Part shown: piece by piece, positions 63,401 through 64,000 of the stretch
Numbering within the stretch: position 1 is the stretch's first letter
Layout of the letters: every line of letters begins with the position of its first letter
DNA from: Monosporascus cannonballus
Lineage: Eukaryota > Ascomycota > Sordariomycetes > Xylariales
Assembly: GCA_004154925.1 (NCBI GenBank)
Contig: QJNS01000146.1
Location: 62,001 to 126,000, forward strand
DNA: 64,000 nucleotides
Direction of reading: 5' to 3'
Position numbers and translations under genes: made by a program
The notes under the pieces: model-generated
The model's input: only the letters and a program-made list of their open reading frames with translations
Database searches by the model: none
Told to the model about the DNA's origin: nothing

Positions 63401-64000
63401 TTTACTAAATATTTATACGAAAAACAATAAAAAAATTTCATATACGCGTTATATTAAAATTACCAAACTTATTATTAATAGGATTTCGAATTTTGTGATA
63501 TAATTTTATTATATATTTTAATTATTTTCGGCAAATAATGCCCTTATAAATTAAAACGATTTTAGTATTAATATTAAGGTTAAAATATTAAGGAAATTAT
63601 TTTTGCATTTCGTTCCTTAAATTTTAATTATTTTTTAATTATTTTATTTTTTAGTTTTTTCTAACATAACTTTAAATTATTTAATAATCAACGATTAAAA
63701 TAATATAATTTTGTAAATAATTTATATTTTAAATTATATTAATATAAAAATAACTTCGGAATATTTTTAGAAATTATAAATTATTTTTTACAAAAATATT
63801 TCGCCTTTAGGTATGGTTTTTGACCATTATTCAAAATACCTTTTATTTACGAAAAAAGCCTTTTATTATATTATTTAGTCCGTTATGGAATTTATAATAT
63901 TTTTACTTAAAAAATATTTTCGTTTAATATTACAGAAAAAAAATGAACGTTATAAAAATTACCGTAATTTTTGACTTATACAAATTCGAAACTAAAGAAA
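60404..64000. other. AT-rich RIP-like sequence, unassigned
   Basis: About 3.6 kb continuing to the window edge with CA/TG depletion and CG retained. Partly open frames occur on both strands (e.g. 60839-61051 plus). No domain was recognised. The N-terminal part of the hAT relic may lie just right of the solo LTR. Confidence 0.4.

Overview
The window looks like nuclear DNA of a filamentous ascomycete (Pezizomycotina). Genes have short introns of about 50-230 bp with GT..AG ends and CTAAC-like branch points. There is a fungal Zn(II)2Cys6 regulator, a fungal ENA-type cation ATPase and a fungal BTB protein. The right third is a very AT-rich block in which CA/TG dinucleotides are scarce and CG is kept, the mark of repeat-induced point mutation (RIP) with CpA preference.

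Layout. 1-458: the 5' end of a methyltransferase gene on the minus strand, running off the left edge. 459-16.85 kb: a long stretch of ordinary base composition in which I support no gene. 16.85-18.19 kb: an intact two-exon Zn2Cys6 transcription factor. 18.2-27.1 kb: again no supported gene, with one small AT-rich patch near 19.4-19.7 kb. 27.12-27.83 kb: a BTB/POZ gene broken by one stop and one frameshift. 30.1-33.43 kb: an ENA-type P-type ATPase pseudogene with at least five stops, about five frameshifts and damaged catalytic motifs. 34.09-37.70 kb: two apparently intact, divergently transcribed oxidoreductase genes, a FAD monooxygenase (minus) and an NAD(P)-dependent extended SDR reductase (plus), sharing a promoter region of about 450 bp. 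38.4-41.9 kb: decayed copies of a small unrecognised gene family; the last, a signal-peptide ORF, runs into an array of GGGTACCC-like motifs.

42.1-64 kb is a RIP-degraded transposon block whose structure can still be read. A Ty3/gypsy chromodomain element (42324-56536) has 397-bp LTRs and a perfect TTATT target duplication, and sits inside a 15-bp minisatellite. Its RNase H region is split by a second Ty3/gypsy element (46486-53854) with 206-bp LTRs. Both read on the plus strand in the order expected for these elements. To the right, a minus-strand hAT transposase relic (about 58.75-59.83 kb) is followed by a solo LTR (59961-60398) that escaped RIP. The last 3.6 kb is AT-rich and unassigned.

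Working together: the only gene group with a plausible joint role is the monooxygenase/reductase pair, which could be a remnant of a specialised-metabolism locus. Everything around it is decayed or repetitive, typical of a fast-evolving accessory or subtelomere-like region. All domain calls come from reading translations by eye; no database search was run.
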